Assembly (NCBI GenBank): GCA_002494895.1
Contig: DADA01000027.1
Coordinates: 1 to 5,901 of the forward strand
Source: Nitrososphaera sp. UBA210
GTDB taxonomy: Archaea > Thermoproteota > Nitrososphaeria > Nitrososphaerales > Nitrososphaeraceae
Direction of reading: 5' to 3'
DNA: 5,901 bases
Part shown: positions 4,777 to 5,901 of the stretch, piece by piece
Numbering within the stretch: the stretch's first letter is position 1
Layout: each line of letters opens with the position of its first letter
Position numbers and translations under genes: made by a program
The notes under the pieces: model-generated
Told to the model about the DNA's origin: nothing
The model's database searches: none
The model's input: the letters and a program-made list of their open reading frames with translations, nothing else

Positions 4777-5661
4777 ATGCCTGAAATATGGGTCGCGCTG
4801 CCGGATTCTTCCCTTTCAGACGAGCAGACAAAACGCGACAAGAGCATAAAAATAGCCCAGTTCGCGCGAGCCTGTGCGATTTTCCGGGTGAAGCGCATTT
4901 ACATCTACCACGACATGCTTTCGCAGTTTGAGAGAGAAGATCCTGATCTGCTAAGGACAATCCTTCGTTTTCTGGACACGCCCCAGTATCTGCGCAAGAT
5001 ATTGTATCCAAAGATGCACCAGCTGGAATACGCCGGAATCCTCCATCCAATCAAGGCGCCACACCACAAACCCCCCGAGGATGTAAAGAACGTGAAGGTG
5101 GGCGCAGTCAGGACCGCGGTGATTGTAAAGGTCAAGGGGCAGCTTTTTGTCGAGACGGGACTAGGCGGCCTCGTGCCTTTCTCGGGTCAGGGATTCGAAG
5201 GAAAGAAAGTCAACGTAAAGTTTACGGCGCCCTATCCCAACTTGCGAGCAGTTGAGGCGTCTCCGGATGACATTCGCGAGTACTGGGGTTACGAAGTGAA
5301 AGACATCGCATCGATCACAAAGTTGATCTCCAGTCTAGAAAATGCAGAGGTAGTTCTTACTTCAAGAAAGGGAGCGCACTTTAAAAAGATGGAAGCAAAG
5401 TTGATCGAGCGCAGCAAGAACGTCCAGAATTTACTGTTAGTTTTCGGAGCGCCAAGGCATGACATACATGAATTGATAGCAAAGGAAGGCGGCAGCATGA
5501 AGTCGCACGACTTTGTAATCAACATGTTTCCAAATCAAGCCACGGAAACTGTTCGGCTTGAAGAAGCATTGTTGGGATCGTTAGCAATTCTCAACAGCTC
5601 ACTTCCAAATACAGAAAAACACGCCTCTTCAAATAACTTATTAAAGGGAATATCGGAGTGA
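4777..5661 (+). CDS. SPOUT-superfamily RNA methyltransferase (DUF171/COG2106)
   Basis: The 294-residue protein belongs to the archaeal/eukaryotic DUF171 group of SPOUT (trefoil-knot) RNA methyltransferases, whose structural example is MTH1 of Methanothermobacter and whose human relative is SPOUT1/CENP-32. Residues 3-45 form the first part of the SPOUT domain, LRTILRFLDTPQYLRK (59-74) is a family motif, and residues about 105-165 form a beta-rich OB-like insertion. The knot follows: LLVFGAPRHDIHEL (220-233) and NMFPNQATETVRLEEALLGS (249-268), the SAM-binding loops. The target is probably rRNA, given the position 10 bp upstream of rpl3; I recall 28S rRNA uridine methylation proposed for the human relative, but the archaeal site is not known to me. 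ATG 4777 gives the usual family N-terminus (PEIWVALPDS). No Shine-Dalgarno is close by; AAGGAG (4751-4756) is 20 nt upstream. Confidence 0.92.
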   Translation: MPEIWVALPDSSLSDEQTKRDKSIKIAQFARACAIFRVKRIYIYHDMLSQFEREDPDLLRTILRFLDTPQYLRKILYPKMHQLEYAGILHPIKAPHHKPPEDVKNVKVGAVRTAVIVKVKGQLFVETGLGGLVPFSGQGFEGKKVNVKFTAPYPNLRAVEASPDDIREYWGYEVKDIASITKLISSLENAEVVLTSRKGAHFKKMEAKLIERSKNVQNLLLVFGAPRHDIHELIAKEGGSMKSHDFVINMFPNQATETVRLEEALLGSLAILNSSLPNTEKHASSNNLLKGISE

Positions 5662-5671
5662 TGCAGTATCT

Positions 5672-5901
5672 ATGGGTCATCGCAAGTATAGCGCCCCAAG
5701 AAGAGGAAGTATTGCTTTCAGGCCAAGATCTCGAGCCAAGAGCTTGGAAGCAAGAATCAGAACATGGCCGCAATTGGCCGGAGAAAAATCCTCGCTTTTG
5801 GGACTTGCGGGCTTCAAAGTTGGCGGTATTCACGTACTAACTATCGACGACAGAGAAAAGACCCCTAATTTCGGCAAGCAGCTTTTGAACGCTGCAACAG
5901 T
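5672..5901 (+). CDS. rpl3: Ribosomal protein uL3 (L3), N-terminal 76 residues, cut by the right edge
   Basis: uL3 is a core protein of the large ribosomal subunit that reaches the peptidyl-transferase centre. The visible 76 codons begin MGHRKYSAPRRGSIAFRPR, the archaeal/eukaryotic-type N-terminus (compare the SHRKFSAPRHGSL form in eukaryotes). They go on with RIRTWPQL (28-35), GFKVGGIHVLTIDDREKTPN (47-66) and GKQLLNAAT, all matching archaeal L3. The full protein is usually 330-390 residues, so most of it lies outside. ATG 5672 is 10 bp after the methyltransferase stop, with GGAG (5655-5658) 13 nt upstream; no other in-frame start lies nearby. An ATG at 5661 overlapping the upstream stop is in another frame and reads only a shadow ORF. 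This is the usual first structural gene of the archaeal L3-L4-L23-L2 operon. Confidence 0.96.
   Translation, partial: MGHRKYSAPRRGSIAFRPRSRAKSLEARIRTWPQLAGEKSSLLGLAGFKVGGIHVLTIDDREKTPNFGKQLLNAAT

Noticed and set aside
5658..5840. 60-residue frame starting GTGATG that overlaps the methyltransferase stop
   Set aside because: The overlap looks like translational coupling, but the frame reads through the certain uL3 coding region out of phase and ends soon.

Overview
The window looks like an ordinary, gene-dense piece of an archaeal chromosome. The best match is an ammonia-oxidising thaumarchaeon of the Nitrososphaera type (phylum Nitrososphaerota). The reasons are a 20S proteasome alpha subunit, an archaeal DUF371 protein, an archaeal/eukaryotic-type ribosomal protein uL3 preceded by a SPOUT RNA methyltransferase, TATA-like boxes about 25-30 bp before starts with few Shine-Dalgarno motifs, TTG/GTG starts, and moderate GC. 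The lineage is inferred from remembered protein sequences, not from a search.

Layout, left to right. (1) purK on the minus strand (1-975) runs off the left edge. It is divergent from purC on the plus strand (1058-1888) across an 82-bp promoter region, so two enzymes of de novo purine synthesis share one control region. (2) A 273-bp gap before the next large gene (1889-2161) holds a possible 38-residue small ORF (2008-2124) and a 9-bp direct repeat. (3) An ArsR-type winged-helix regulator (2162-2749) with a C-terminal CxxC-x3-H motif faces a DUF371 protein (2797-3216, minus). (4) DUF371 is divergent from the proteasome alpha gene psmA (3317-4054). Their 100-bp gap has a TATA-like box placed for a leaderless GTG start on one side and a leaderless TTG start on the other. 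A 6-bp inverted repeat flanks the psmA box. (5) A 220-residue cytosolic thioredoxin-fold protein (4109-4771) with a CPGC site is followed after 5 bp by a DUF171/SPOUT RNA methyltransferase (4777-5661). After 10 bp comes the start of rpl3 (uL3, from 5672), cut by the right edge. This last trio looks like the head of the ribosomal-protein superoperon.

Functionally the window joins purine synthesis (PurK and PurC are successive steps apart from the mutase PurE), protein degradation, thiol redox chemistry and ribosome assembly. I see no mobile element, CRISPR array, rRNA or tRNA gene. I found no convincing new multi-gene system. The items most worth a second look are the small ORF, the inverted repeat around the psmA TATA box, the helical insert in the redox protein and its linkage to the ribosomal operon, the uncharacterised DUF371 protein opposite psmA, and the fungal ADE2-like sequence of PurK.
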